The notes: generated by a model from the letters alone, not told the origin. 64,000 nt of DNA from Adiantum capillus-veneris (GCA_014529385.2 CM043957.1:64290003-64354002); one strand, 5' to 3'. Positions 1 to 11,280 are shown, counted from the stretch's first letter. Numbers and translations are program-made.

Positions 1-1060
1 AGTATGCTTTTACTCCTAGCAGAGTAAATTCAAATTTCTCTTTGCCCCGCATATGGAAGGAGCATGGGAAGTAAGGAAGATATAGCCTATTGAGGTATGG
101 AAGATAACCATCCTTTTACGTGAGTGGTTCTTTTTCTTCCATTTGTAAGGCTATAATCATATCCCTAAAGCCTGGGTTAGAAGCATATTTAACTATCATA
201 AAACATAGCTCATTGTAAGTTGCTATTGATATCCTATCTACCCTTGGCCATTGGGAAAGTGCATCGGCTACATGATTGTGCTTGCCAGCAATGTGAGCAA
301 AGTAGAATTTAAATTGCAAAAAGAAATTTTCCTACCTCATTTGATTGTCCGAGAGCTTGGTTTGCATCATGAATGGAATCCGCAAGAAGTACTTCCATGT
401 GTCTAGAGCATTTAAAACAGCTCATAGGTCCTTTTGTATATGACCAACATTCGCTCATTGGAGTTGAGTCTTTGAATCTCGTATGCTATGGTATTCCCTT
501 CTTGAAGCAAATATTTGCTCAAAGGCAATCATCCAGGCATTACATTGAACCTTAAATAGCTTTGAGAGATCCCATAAGTTGAGAAATAAGTTTCTCTTTA
601 AACTTTTTAGAAATATTTTTATCTCTTTGCGGTCCATGTATACTTAACGTTCTTTTTTGTTAAGTCATGTATTGGACCTGCTATAAGCATGGATTTTTCT
701 TATGAAGCATCTCTAGTATGCACTCATACCCTTAGAGCTTTGCAACTCATGTAGATTCCTTGGATTAGGCCATCTTTTATTACCTCTACTTTTTGTGGAT
801 CCATAGAAATACTACCTTTAGAGATAATGTGACCTAATTATTGAATCTCTCTCGAAACTTACCAGTCCATGTTATTGCCTTTTCGAACTCCTCTTGTGGA
901 TCTTGTAAAGCTCAATAAGGAGGCTTATTAGGCAGCGAGCTTCATGGTAAAAGCTCCATTGTATGGCCATTGTCCCCTCATTGTGGAGAAAGCTCACGGA
1001 GACATCATCAATAAAAACATTTTGGAATCCATTTAGGAATTTAGAAAATTCTAATTCCTC
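1..1060 (-). pseudogene. Ty3/gypsy pol remnant (RT, RNase H, start of integrase)
   Basis: Read on the minus strand, degenerate pol segments follow one another in the usual gypsy order. At about 1020-960 there is the VFIDD-type reverse transcriptase active-site region. At about 860-740 there is a GHIISK...SMDPQKVEVIK segment, the end of RT. At 637-455 is the RNase H start (KLFKVQCNA). At 319-116 is the RNase H end with HIAGKHNHVADALS. Bases 110-1 (KDGYL...NRLYLP) look like the lead-in to the integrase zinc finger. Stops and frameshifts break every segment, so it cannot be functional. It belongs with the gag at 1309-2793. The protease expected between them is missing, replaced by about 250 bp of AT-rich DNA (1061-1308). 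The motifs fit a chromovirus-like lineage, but that assignment is weak. Confidence 0.75.
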
Positions 1061-1308
1061 TTGATTCCCGTTTTTTTTTTAATTTAATAATATTGTTATT
1101 GGTTGAAACATTAAATTCATTTACAGACTTTCTAACAGAAATCATGTATATGAAAATATAAATTTTCATTAACTTGTGAAAGCATGCATATTTACAAGGA
1201 ATAGGATACTACCCGACTCATAAACATGTATGTACATATCTCCTAGCATAGGAAAAACAAAAGACTTTTTCTATAAGCATCCTCTTTTGGAGTTTCCAAC
1301 ATAGAAAC

Positions 1309-2793
1309 TCAAGGTGGCTTGTTGCGTGCATTTCTTTGGGGACAAGCATGATAGACATGCCCTTGTTGTCCACACTTGTAGCATTTGTTATCCTTACGAT
1401 AACACTCTAGCTCTATTGCAGAGAGTTTATTCTTACCTTTATAGACTCCTTTCTCCTTAGCTTTGTTATCGGTGTTGCTAGAGTTGCCTCTGGAGGAAGT
1501 TTGAGCATTATTCCTCCCTCTAGGCTCATTTTGATCCTTCACGTCCATGGATTTAGAGTTTCTCTTAACCCCTTGTTGGGAATCGATTTGAGAGGTGACC
1601 ATAGTATGGTGTATGACCGCCGATATGGTATTAGGCCTTTGTGAGTTAATATACTCGGCCTTCTCTTCAGAAATACCCGCACATAATTGTTGCTCTTGCT
1701 CCCCAAAGTCTATCTTTGTGTAGATAGTGGCTTTGAGAAATAAATCCCAAAACTTATCTACATACTTTTGGATAGACTCGTAGGGAGAGAGTTTCAAGTT
1801 TTGCCATTCTGTGAGGACATTTTCTTGAGCGTTGCTTGCCAAAAACTGTTTTATGATGGAGGCTCTTAAAGCCTTCCATGTCTTTGGAGCTTTTCTTTGG
1901 GCTTGTAGGCTATCCCACCATTGTCAAGCGGAACTTTGGTAATGCATAGATACTTGACACAGTTTAGAGGACTCTGTGAAGCCCTCATCACCAAAGGCCG
2001 CATCAAGTTGTTGGATGAAGGCCAAGACCTTGTCCATAGCACCAAAGGTGCCAGCATAGGCAAGGAAAGTGGTGTTCTTCCCTCCCTCTTTGAACTTCTT
2101 TAGCTTCTTGGACCTTCTCCATACCGGATAGAACTTGCGATGGCCTTTCCTCTGGGGCTCTTTGAGAGAAGAGCCGCTACCTTCATTGGAATATGAGGAA
2201 GTTGATGAAGATGGAGAAGAGGGCGACCTCTTTCTCTCCTTTTCATTTATTTGGTACCTCTCTTCCCTTTTGTGATAACGAGGAGGAGGACTTTGTAGTG
2301 ATCTTTCCCCCTTGGGGGAAGTTGAAGATCGTTGAGGCTGCCGTCTTCTTGGAGCCATATCTTTGGAAGTATTGGAAGACTCACTTCCTTCTCCTCCTCT
2401 TGGTGAAGGCTCTAAAGTAGAGACTTTGTCTTTCTTCTTGGATGGAGGTAAGCCCGCTAGTAAACATTTAAGCGCTTCATATGGGTTCTTCTCTTCTCTC
2501 ACTGTAGAGAGCCCTCTCTTGGAAATCTCATGAAGAGACTTCTCAGGTGCTCTCTCTTTTGGGGGAGTTTGGAGAATCCCATAACTATGAAGTTGTTGGA
2601 AAACTTTGCCTTGTAGGAATGGGTTTGCCATAGCTTGTTGCAGCTTAGAAACAAGACATTTGATAAGCATGGGAGCATCATCATTAGCACTTTCATGTGC
2701 TAAATCAAAGTTATCAATGTTCATTCTACTCTCTTGATTATTTTCTGCCATGTTAACAAAATTTATGTTTATACTTAGTGTATGCTTTGGCAA
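1309..2793 (-). pseudogene. Ty3/gypsy gag with CCHC zinc knuckle, one in-frame stop
   Basis: This is the capsid/nucleocapsid polyprotein of the minus-strand element. One reading frame of about 495 codons runs from 2793 (a better start is the Met at 2751, MAENNQESR) to the stop at 1309, broken only by a TGA at about 1924-1926, a likely CGA-to-TGA change just before QWWDSL. The N-terminal 190 residues are low-complexity and basic/serine-rich. The capsid-type domain follows (KVLAFIQQLDAAFGDEG, then QWWDSL, FLASNAQENV). The C terminus carries a retroviral zinc knuckle, CYKCGQQGHVYHAC, followed by a basic tail. The PBS and LTR lie upstream at 3153 and beyond. I see a defective but fairly well preserved gag; the single stop could also be a sequencing error. 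Confidence 0.85.
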
Positions 2794-3152
2794 TACAAAA
2801 CCTTAGTTGCCACTCCTCTTAGCCTTTGAAAATCAGCTCTTAAGTATCTACACCCACGGCTAAAAGTGGTTAATTATAGAGAGTAGAGGAGTAGGTCTAA
2901 CATAGCAGAGTTGCCAAGGGCTAGCTCCTTTCGGACTTCTTATGGCTCAATAATGGTAAAGCCGTAGGCAAGTCTAAAAGGACTCCATTATTAAGTCCAA
3001 AGCTCCCGAGGTGTGCACCATCCCCCACATAGTGGGATTAACAAAACCGATATTAGATCCCAGTTCCACTTACCCTATTATAATTAACAACATCAACCAT
3101 TTATAGGCTACTTAAGGACCCCTCTTCTTAAGCAAGAAAAGAGAAACCAAAT
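2794..3152 (-). other. Untranslated leader of the minus-strand gypsy element
   Basis: This stretch lies between the PBS and the gag start. I see no ORF of note and no structured RNA. Confidence 0.5.
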
Positions 3153-3164
3153 GCTCTTATACCA
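3153..3164 (-). other. Primer-binding site, initiator-Met tRNA type
   Basis: On the minus strand the sequence reads TGGTATAAGAGC, one mismatch from TGGTATCAGAGC, the usual plant PBS complementary to initiator tRNA-Met. It sits one base inside the LTR end and fixes the element's orientation. Confidence 0.8.
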
Positions 3165-4379
3165 ATGTAATGGGAATGGCCTATGAACTTAGAGAATAGT
3201 GGAATTAAGAGAATTAGAGTGAGAAATTTTGAGAGCATAGAGGGTGAACTTAATTGGTAGTAGCAGCTCTATTATAACACTTAATTAACTAGGCATGAAC
3301 AATACTTTTACAAGAGAGAGAGTGTAGAGAATATGACAACAGTTGAGGACCGGATTTATGTGGAGCCGGTCCCCCCTCCAAAAGGCATTTGTATTATAGA
3401 TTCTCTCATTAAGAGAGACTTGTTACAATACAATCTTTGTGTTCCTTGAGACCTCCTTGGCAATATGAAGATGAAAGGTTCACACACCAAGCTTTCGCAT
3501 AATTTCAACAATCAATCTTAGCTTGGAAACAATCAAGAACTTGTGAACATCATTAATATTTGTGTTCCCTAAATCATTTGAGTGCATGAAGATGTATACT
3601 TTTTATGCATCAACTTGTGCTTAAAGCAATACTAAATCTACCTTGCAATACAATTAATCTACTTGCAATAAACCATTAGCCTTCTTGAAATAAGCATAAC
3701 ATGCACTTGTAGAAAGCATTAACTATCCCAAGCCTCAATCCCAACACCTCAAACACCTTCGAAGGTGGAGAGAGCTAGCAGAGAATGAGGGTAGGGAAGA
3801 GGAAGAAGAAACATTTCATAGGAGAAAGAATTAGTTCCTCACTTATCATACTCTTGTTGCTAGCATACATAATAGCATAGTAATGAAGAAGGAGGATATG
3901 GCAAGCTTAAGCATTGAAGCATAGCTCTTGGTTGGATTTGCATTCCATAGCCAAGAGAGTTGGTGTAGGCTCTCAACTTCTCAAGGAGCTTGAGAAGGAG
4001 ATGGAGCTCTTGCACTTTGCATAGCACACCATGAGAGTGTTTGTGAGTGTTTGTGGGTGAGTATACCCCCTAACCACCCCCCTAGATTTCTTGGGTCGAC
4101 CCCCCCTTGTAGCTCATGCTTGAAGCTCATTGGACCCCTCCACGCCTAGCCAATCACAAGCAGGAGCCATTACAAGCAACATGGGTAGCCTTAAGACAAG
4201 TGTCCCCCTTTCCCCTTTGAGAGAGAGTACTTGATAAATCCAAAATGAATTAATTAAATATCCTAAATTATCATTGGACCCCTTGGGTGGCCAACCAATA
4301 GGCTTCAGGCACACCATGAGGGTAACATGGGGAGGAACTTGACAAGTGTCCTTGCTGCCTCTTCAAGTTGGGGCTTCCC

Positions 4380-4427
<48 letters not shown>
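4380..4427. repeat. (TG)n microsatellite
   Basis: About 24 uninterrupted TG units inside the LTR. Confidence 0.97.
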
Positions 4428-4428
<1 letters not shown>

Positions 4429-4544
4429 CTCTCTCATCCCCCCCCTTGTAGGCTCGCCCCCCTCCTTGTAGGGATCTTTTTGACTTTGGATGAGCAAGCC
4501 CCTTAGTCATCAAGCATGACAAAGCACTTGAACTGGGGGGGCTC

Positions 4545-4716
4545 CCACAAGCATCTCAGGCAAGCATCTCAAGGCACCTCAAGCACCTTAATCATGTAGC
4601 AAGTCAAGCACCTCAAGCATGGAGCCAGTCAAGCACCTCAAGCATCTTAATCAAGCACCTCAAGCATGTCAAGCACCTCAAGCAAGACAAGCACCTTAAG
4701 AAGGACAAGCACCTCG
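4545..4716. repeat. CAAGCACCTCAAGCA minisatellite
   Basis: About ten degenerate copies of a 13-16 bp unit, CAAGCACCTCAAGCAT with variants, lie in the U3 part of the presumed LTR. Confidence 0.85.
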
Positions 4717-5167
4717 AGTTTAGGCCGGGTTCCCACCTCAAGCTCAGCCCTAGCTTGCCTAAGGTCAAAGTAATTTTACACACATTATTGGAGGTCTTCA
4801 ATGAAGCTAACCCTAAGGTCTTATGCTCCATTGGTTATCCTTGCTTTTTGATAGACCATCTCTCATTTGGGCCCCTTAACCATTGGCCCCGTGTTGAGAT
4901 AGATCTATAAGCACATGTGTATATCTTAACCCTTGTTCCCGTGTATTCTCCCACATTAAGTGATCAGTTTAATATGAGAAAATCATTTGGGTTGGATAGA
5001 TATTAATTTTTATGACACTCATCACATGATAAATGTCCATCAACAAATTCTTCATCAAGTGAGACACCATTAGATAAGTTATCAAATGTCAAGTCTACAC
5101 TACCACCTTCAGATTCACATTGACCACTATATACACTCTTAGAATGCTCATCATTGACATTCATCCT

Positions 5168-5847
5168 TCATGAATCACTTATGCTGCAAGGATATCTCAT
5201 TGCGTGATTCATAGGCAAATTGCTCTGCACATACAAGTCATTTACATCATAAGCAATAGATTCAAGATGATTTTGTACGAGTTTCCAAAACTCATCTTGT
5301 ATAGACTCAAAAGAAGAAACAAAATCTATTTCTATTGAATCTTGAGACTTAGCAACCTCTAGTAACACATCAACATTGAAAAATTCAAAGCCAGTCAACT
5401 ACGGTGCCAATCATTAGGAAGCGTATGCATAAAGACAAAAGCATCACAAGACATCCCTTGAGAAGCAAAGTCCACTTTTTCCGCATCATCTACAATGCAA
5501 AGTTGCAACATCTCTTCTTCCAGTCGTGCAATCCAAGATTTTATGCATCCCTCATCTGTACCATAAAAGAATCGAGAATGCCTGGTTGGCAACTCAAGGT
5601 CCACATAATGCTTCAGCAACGCAACCTTCATTAATTGCAAGTTTTATTGTGTATGTATAGGAAGACTGTCGTAAAACTGCAAGGCATCTTCACCCAGGCT
5701 TTGATACATGAAGTTGGCTCTATCCTTATCATCATAAATGAAAATTTCCAAAAGAAAATCATTGGCTAAAGCAATCCATGATTGTACATCTTCATCTTTC
5801 CTCCCACAAAATCTCACATCATAGAGCAGATTTACATCCATCTGCAA
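5168..5847 (-). pseudogene. Tandemly duplicated gag-like domain, retroelement remnant
   Basis: Three minus-strand ORFs (5847-5644, 5640-5395, 5398-5168) read as one decayed coding region that begins about 75 bp after a PBS-like site. The first two contain the same module twice: FCGRKDEDVQSWIA ... YDDKDRANF ... DALQFYDSLP and FYGTDEGCIKSWIA ... VDDAEKVDF ... DAFVFMHTLP. The spacing F-x-G ... SWIA ... DD ... F ... DA.x.F ... LP is kept. The pattern resembles an LTR-element capsid N-terminal domain, but I cannot name the family. The third part is acidic and unrecognised. No protease, RT or integrase follows. It may be a fragment of a non-autonomous element; a decayed host gene is the alternative. 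Confidence 0.5.
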
Positions 5848-5921
5848 CTATTTTTGCTAGACAAGCTATTGCTCACATGCATACATCTGATCCACAAAGC
5901 TTGAAGATACTAGAGGAAAAT

Positions 5922-5939
5922 CCTCAGTAGTGGGCACCA
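5922..5939 (-). other. Primer-binding site, tRNA-Lys-like
   Basis: On the minus strand the sequence TGGTGCCCACTACTGAGG matches the PBS of Tat-1 (TGGTGCCCCCACCGAGGA at 16080) and resembles the complement of the plant tRNA-Lys 3' end (TGGCGCCCACCG). It suggests that an LTR ends at about 5942 and that the duplicated gag-like ORF is the first internal gene. Confidence 0.5.
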
Positions 5940-5942
5940 AAA

Positions 5943-7230
5943 CAAAGGTCCACCATTTGTCCGACCTACCCAAGAGCCACTACTTGCACAAGCTATATCC
6001 CAGAGAAAAATGCCAACATCTTTAGCCTAGACTATCAAAGAGGGAGAAACTTCTAGTATATATACGTTTCTTTATATCCCAATATGATGCCATTTTTGTT
6101 TACATGTATTATTCTTTGTTTGTCCACATTTCAACCAGTTATGTCCAATAGGCATAGATGTAGACTACACTATTTTTGTTGAGAAACAAATATTGCAATC
6201 AAAATTACAAGAAGATTAGAGGAAAATAAACACAACAAAGATCCACCACTTCAGTGTATGAAACAACCTTAACATATCACACAAGTAAATCACTTATTCA
6301 AGTTTACAAGTATTTCAATGTTTTAGTTATCTCTGCTTATGCATGTATGCTTTTTGTGCATCTTATCATGTATCTACATTATGCAAGCATGAATCCGAGA
6401 ATGAAATAACACATATACATACATACACAAGCATATATTATTCATATGTGCATGTAATATAGGCAAATACAAGTAAATCAATGAGTCTATGCAATGAGCG
6501 AAGAGACCAAAGAGCATGGATGATAGATTTGGTTTGCATTTTCTTGTATTTTGAAGATAAATTATTGTGTACAGGCGCACAAGAGAAACACACAAAATTA
6601 CAGTGACAAAGAGAGGTAGGCCTGAAAAACACAAAAACACAAAGACAGAGAGGAAACGAGAGATAGACATGATGTACACGCCTGTCCTATGTAGGATTTT
6701 GCAATTTTGTACACGCCCGTGTGTGATGTTGCCTTCGCACCATGGATAGATTTTTATGGGAAAATAGTGTGTGAAAATGTTGTAGCTGTGTGTGTGATGC
6801 TTGCGTATGAGATGCCTACGTGCAATTTCTATGTGTGTATATGCTGCTTCTGTGCGATGGCGCCTATGTGCGATGCTTGAGTGCGATGGTGCCTATGTGC
6901 ACACGTACGATTCGACATGTGTGTGATGCTTCCTGTGAGCGTTCTTGGTTGTGTACGATGCTCATGTGCTATATTTATTTCTCTATGTGTGGTGTATGTA
7001 CATGTATGCTCTTTTTGTCTAATAGGTTTGGATAAACGCCACATAAGCAATTAAGACCATAGTCCAGTATGAGATATCGATTCACAAGGGCCAAATTAAT
7101 GCAATTTGGCTATGAAGAGGCCACACCATGTGTAATTCTAATGTAGGAACTACCTTTGTTTTTAAAAAAAAGCACGAGGCACTTCCCATGGAACCCTGAC
7201 CTAAAACACATTCTCAAACACTATGTCCGT
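5943..7230. other. Non-coding; probable LTR region, with GTGCGATG-type short repeats
   Basis: No supportable gene. By position it should hold the minus-strand LTR of the preceding element, but I could not see its outer end. Bases 6780-6990 contain many degenerate GTGCGATGC/GTGTGATGC units, a decayed minisatellite. Confidence 0.4.
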
Positions 7231-7724
7231 GCATGTCATTGAGTCAAATTGTTTATTCTTATTTTAGGCATTATTATAATTAAAACTTAAAATAATTAAA
7301 TATAGTTAAAATATATTTAAAGTATTAAATTTAAAAAATTACTAAACAATTAAAACTTAAATTTAATATTATTAAAGAAGATTAAAAAATATTTTAAATA
7401 AAAATCTATTTTTTGAAGAAAAACCCAGTGAATTATTTTGAGAAAATAATCCAAGGTAAATTGAAATGTGAGAGATAAAGAGCCCCAATTGGCCTTGGCT
7501 TTGATCTTGATTTTGATCTTCGTCTTTGATATATGAGACTAGATTATTTTGGCCTAGATGAAAATTGCTTATTTTGGAGGTCAAACACTGTGCTGCAAAG
7601 TGTGCCAAGATCCTCCCAGACTATACTTTTGTTTTGGGTTACTGCATGCTTTAATTTGAATTTTGACCATAAAATAAGAGAAAAATAAGAAAGAAAATAC
7701 ACACAAAAAGACAGATACTTCACC
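7231..7724. other. AT-rich spacer, nothing recognised
   Basis: Strongly AT-rich with runs such as AATTAAATATAG; no ORF or repeat that I can support. Confidence 0.5.
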
Positions 7725-8770
7725 TTGAATATCGGCCATTACAACTAGGTAAACCACTTGTCCAAGCTATGCTCTTGGGTTTTATAGATTCTTCAATATC
7801 TAACTTTGGCCATTACAACTAGGTCCACTTGTCCAAGCTATGCTCTAACATACCAAGGGGGTTCTTGTATCAAGATCCATCACTTGGTCCATCGCTTGTC
7901 AAGCCTTGCTTTGGAAAACTCTTGTAGTAGTTCACCTACCTTACCATTGGCCATTAGATCTAGGTCCACCACTTGTCCAACCTATATTCTAGATATCCAA
8001 CACTTGTTTTATCACTTATCCAACCCTTGCTTTGAGAAGTAGGTTCCTACAATAGTTCACCTTGGACATTAGTCATTACAACTAGGCCCACCACTTGCCC
8101 AGGCTACACTCTAATACAGTAGTCCAAATGTGTAATAGTCCACCTAACCTTGGAGATTGGCCATTTGAACTAGGTCCACCACTTGTCTAGCCTATGTTCT
8201 AAAACATCAAGGGTCTTTTGGTCTCAAGATCCATCTCTTGCTCTGATACATCAAACGGTTTTTTGTCTCAAGATTCAAAACTTGGTCCACCACTTGTCCA
8301 ACCTTGCTTTGGGAAGCAAGGTTGTACAATAGTTCACCATGGACATTGGTCATTACACATAGGTCCACCATTTGTCCAAGATATTATTTATTGTACATCA
8401 AGGGGGTTTTGGTTCCAAGACCTACGACTTCTCCAACCTTGCTTCTGTTAAAAACCTCAAGGGCTACTTCGACATTGAGAAACAAGTCCTACAATAGTTT
8501 ATTGGTGGCACTGGGCATTAACAATAAGTTCAATACTTGTGTTATTTATGCTCTGATATAGTAAGGAGATTCTCTTTTCTGTAAGCACAAGCTCGTCAAT
8601 CACGTTTCCAATATTGACTCCATTAAAAGAGCAGGGGCTATCACTTCTTAAAGCAAGGTATTGATCATTGATACAAGATTGCTAGCTTTCAATCCATTAT
8701 TGCACCATGGGTTGTTTATCTCAAAGTCCACCACTTGTTTAACCTATGCAAATCTTGTGAATGTTGTAGC
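7725..8770. repeat. Degenerate repeat family around GGTCCACCACTTGTCCAA
   Basis: The core GGTCCACCACTTGTCCAACC or close variants recur about nine times (for example near 7757, 7825, 7967, 8087, 8175, 8284, 8365 and 8725), often preceded by GCCATTACAACTA. Spacing is irregular, 70 to 210 bp. The same core is the anchor of the more regular array at 44554-45790, so the two are related. Confidence 0.75.
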
Positions 8771-9013
8771 ATGGGGGATTAATACTTGAGGTCCTCCACC
8801 CATCCAAGTAAAGCCCCATTAAATTGAGACAATTGAGGAGCAGTATTAGTCAATTTGTTAGTGTAGAGCTGATTAGCACTCATCCCATTGGCTATGGTGG
8901 AGTTATAGTATTCATATCCTTGTGTATTTTTTGTAATGTAGAATGTAAATTCTGATCAAAGGTAATTTATATGTGACTATGGATTTAACAAGTTCATCTT
9001 TCTCACTTAAAAC

Positions 9014-9662
9014 ATGGACTCTGACTCTAGGGAAACTATTGGAATTGGTTGCATGTGTAGAACATATCCAGATTCCACTTGTGGTGGTACAATGATAGGG
9101 CAAGAAAATGTATCCATACTTGTGGTCCTACCATTTCCTACAATGTATACTTCATCTCTCCAAGGCTCATTATGGAGTGCCGATCGGTGGACAAAGCTTC
9201 TTTTGCAATCTTCTATAATAAATGGCAAATTGATTGACACAAATGAAAGCTACAATAATGATGAAGAAGGGGATCATTCTGATCCTCTAGTTACAGATGC
9301 AAGACCTATAACAAGCCCATAACTGGAAACATCAATCCAAGAATCTTGGAGACATTAGAGGGTCGTTTTAAAGGACGATACAATGATACAAACTGTGAAT
9401 GAAGGGACCATCTTATATGTATTTCCACATGATTATATCAACTTTAAAGAGCTTGGTCTTGATTGTGTGGGTGTGGGTATTGAAAGGGAAAATGTAAGCA
9501 TTCAGGATGCGATAGAAGTGGGTAGCATGACTTTAATAAAGTGGCCCATCAAGCAGACAACACTCTTGAGTGGGAGCCCCTTACAACACTTCGTTCCAAT
9601 TGATGGTATGCATGCAAGACGTGAGGATGTGTCCAATGATGACAATGCTCGGAGGAACCTTG
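9014..9662 (+). pseudogene. Decayed DUF8039-like gene, 5' half (interrupted by CACTA)
   Basis: One frame runs from 9014 to the CACTA insertion point with only two stops (TAA at about 9320, TAG at about 9354). It aligns by eye with the minus-strand gene at 55088-55609 over its whole length. Shared blocks are CGGTMIGQENVSI against CSGMLIGEGNVSV, PFPTMYTSSLQG against PFPRMDAFTVGD, KLLLQ against GLLQ, and VNEGTILYVFPHDYINFKEL against VAEGVVMYVCPFDSVNFGEL. The repeated (V)xxGxV ... GENVSVxVD ... LPFP layout resembles the plant DUF8039 module seen in transposon-associated proteins; that name is from memory and uncertain. After the CACTA the frame continues in register at 23811. Confidence 0.6.
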
Positions 9663-9726
9663 CACTACAAGAGGCTATTCATATTAGCGACGCTCACACA
9701 GCGACGCTCAAAAAAAAAAAATCCCC

Positions 9727-9782
9727 GCGTCGCTATGAGCGTCGCAAATTTACTTGTAAATTTGCGACGCTCATAGCGACGC
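9727..9782. repeat. Perfect 27-bp-arm hairpin in CACTA left end
   Basis: The sequence from GCGTCGCTATGAGCGTCGC to its mirror image is a perfect inverted repeat with 27-bp arms and a 2-base TT loop. It is built from two subterminal-repeat units, the presumed transposase-binding sites. Confidence 0.9.
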
Positions 9783-9873
9783 CGGTTGGGCTAAAAAAAA
9801 TAACAGAGAGCGCCCAAAAACTCAGATCTTAGATCTGAGTTTTTCGGCGCCCTCAAGCAAGGAGCAGGTAACG

Positions 9874-9990
9874 CTCTCCCTCTCTCTCTCTCTCTCTCTC
9901 TTTCTTCTCCACACACACACACACGAGGAGAGGAAGGAGAGCCAGGTATGCTCCTTCCCTCTCCTCACTCTCATGTTCCCTTCCCCTCTT

Positions 9991-10049
<59 letters not shown>

Positions 10050-10056
10050 TAGTGTT

Positions 10057-10112
<56 letters not shown>
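9874..10112. repeat. Compound (CT)n-(AC)n-(GA)n microsatellite
   Basis: Long CT tracts (9874-9901, 9983-10024), an AC tract (about 10026-10049) and a GA tract (about 10060-10107) follow each other. All long ORFs overlapping them are low-complexity artefacts. Confidence 0.95.
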
Positions 10113-10159
10113 TACAAACATAAACAAAAACGCACACACACATACATAAACAAAGAATG

Positions 10160-10390
10160 CACACACACATTGAGAGAGGAAAAGAGAGAGAGAGCATGCA
10201 TAAACAAAAAACTCACACATTGAGAGAGGAAAAGAGAGAGAGAACATGCATAAACAAAAAACGCACACATTGAGAGAGGAAAAGAGAGAGAAAACATGCA
10301 TAAACAAAAAAACGCACACACATTGAGAGAGGAAAAGAGAGAGAAAACATGCATAAACAAAAGAACGCACACACATTGAGAGAGAAACTA
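10160..10390. repeat. Tandem repeat, 50-53 bp unit
   Basis: Units begin with CACATTGAGAGAGGAAAAGA at about 10166, 10216, 10266, 10319 and 10372, each ending in ATGCATAAACAAAAAAC(G)CACA. There are four full copies and a partial one. Confidence 0.92.
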
Positions 10391-10435
10391 ATTTAATGTC
10401 ATAGGAAACTAATTAAAATTAAAAGACCTAAAGAT

Positions 10436-10515
10436 CTAGCCGACGAGGAGTTGAACTCAAGACCTATTATTCAAGAGGGAAATGGCATAACCAATCTATC
10501 ATACTTGGCATGGGT
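10436..10515 (-). other. Possible tRNA-derived (SINE-like) sequence
   Basis: On the minus strand GAGTTCAACTC resembles a Pol III B box/T-loop, and GATAGATTGGTTATGCC, about 50 bases upstream, resembles an A box/D-loop. The acceptor and anticodon stems do not pair convincingly, so a functional tRNA is unlikely. Confidence 0.25.
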
Positions 10516-10555
10516 GATAGAAAGGTTATACCATTTATCTCTTTTTATTGGCACA

Positions 10556-10700
10556 CACATCCACACACGCACACACACACAAGAAGAAGAGAGTTATAAC
10601 GTCGTAGGAAACTATCCTAAAAGACGTTAAAGATTAGGTTAGATGTAGACATACGTTAAATTAGATTTAGGTTTATTTAAGTTAAATTAGATTAGATTTA
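10556..10700. repeat. Direct repeat flanking the captured HIPP fragment, left copy
   Basis: AC-rich start, then AAGAAGAAGAGAGTTATAACG, AAACTATCCTAAAAGACG and the TTAGATTTAGGTTTATTT motif. The same order recurs about 720 bp downstream at 11281-11424 with few differences. Confidence 0.85.
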
Positions 10701-10771
10701 GGTTTATTTTTAGTTAGATCTACGTTTATTTACACTAGATTTAGATTTACGTTATATTAGATTAGATTTAG

Positions 10772-11132
10772 GTCTCCATAGACTGTGATGCCTGCATGAA
10801 GCGGGTGAAGAAAGCCCTCAATGGAATATAGGGTATTGCTGCCTTCACTCATGGTGGGCTCCGTCGATCCAAAAGTACTGGTGAAATGTCTTCAGAAGAT
10901 AGGGAAGAAGGTGGATCTTCAGGGCGGCAAGAGTCACTACATCCCCGACAATGACCATCTAGACAACCTCTAGTCATTCAACAGCAACTTCAAAGTTAGT
11001 AATAAGAGCAAGAACGGTCCAAAGGGCCAATTGCTGTCGTCAGATGTGGATGGAGATGAGGCAGCGTCACCGCCGGAAGTTAACTCTCACATCTTTAGTG
11101 ATGAGAATGCCAACTCTTGCCGAGTTATGTGA
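10772..11132 (+). pseudogene. Captured heavy-metal-associated isoprenylated protein (HIPP) fragment
   Basis: HIPPs are plant metallochaperone-like proteins with an HMA domain and a C-terminal isoprenylation box. Here the HMA N-terminal half reads VSIDCDACMKRVKKALNGI with the metal-binding CxxC (CDAC). After an in-frame TAG (about 10829) and a frameshift with loss of roughly a dozen residues, the second half follows: GSVDPKVLVKCLQKIGKKVD. A hydrophilic linker with another TAG (about 10971) leads to the end NANSCRVM-stop, a plausible CaaX box. The fragment lies inside the CACTA, on the plus strand upstream of the transposase, between direct repeats. Gene-fragment capture by CACTA elements is well known. 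It is broken here and should not make a full protein. Confidence 0.75.
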
Positions 11133-11280
11133 AAAATTATGTGTTAAATCAGTTTTAAGGTTCTTATAATCCCTGTTAGTTTAGTTTTTTGTTTTTAATA
11201 TAACATAATTTACGTTAGATTTAGATTTATGTTATATTAGATTAGACTTAGGTTTATTTAGGTTTACCCACACACACACA

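Larger units (their letters stand above)
3166..4954 (-). repeat. 5' LTR of the minus-strand gypsy element (outer end approximate)
   Basis: The inner end is set by the PBS: TGTAATGGGA in plus orientation directly follows it. The outer end is my estimate from a CTCCCACA at 4947-4954, which would make the minus-strand LTR start TGTGGGAG and end TCCCATTACA. The LTR contains a (TG)n tract and a short minisatellite. The matching 3' LTR would lie left of base 1, so no target duplication can be checked. Confidence 0.55.

Noticed and set aside
6829-7050. ORFs on both strands at 6820-7050
   Set aside because: Both frames are products of degenerate GTGCGATG short repeats.
9822-10376. Long minus-strand ORFs of 114-184 codons
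   Set aside because: They translate CT/AC/GA microsatellites and a 50-53 bp tandem repeat (LSLSLSLS, VCVCVC); no protein family would look like this.
10436-10515. tRNA gene on the minus strand
   Set aside because: Only box-like motifs; acceptor and anticodon stems do not pair. Kept only as a weak SINE-like candidate.
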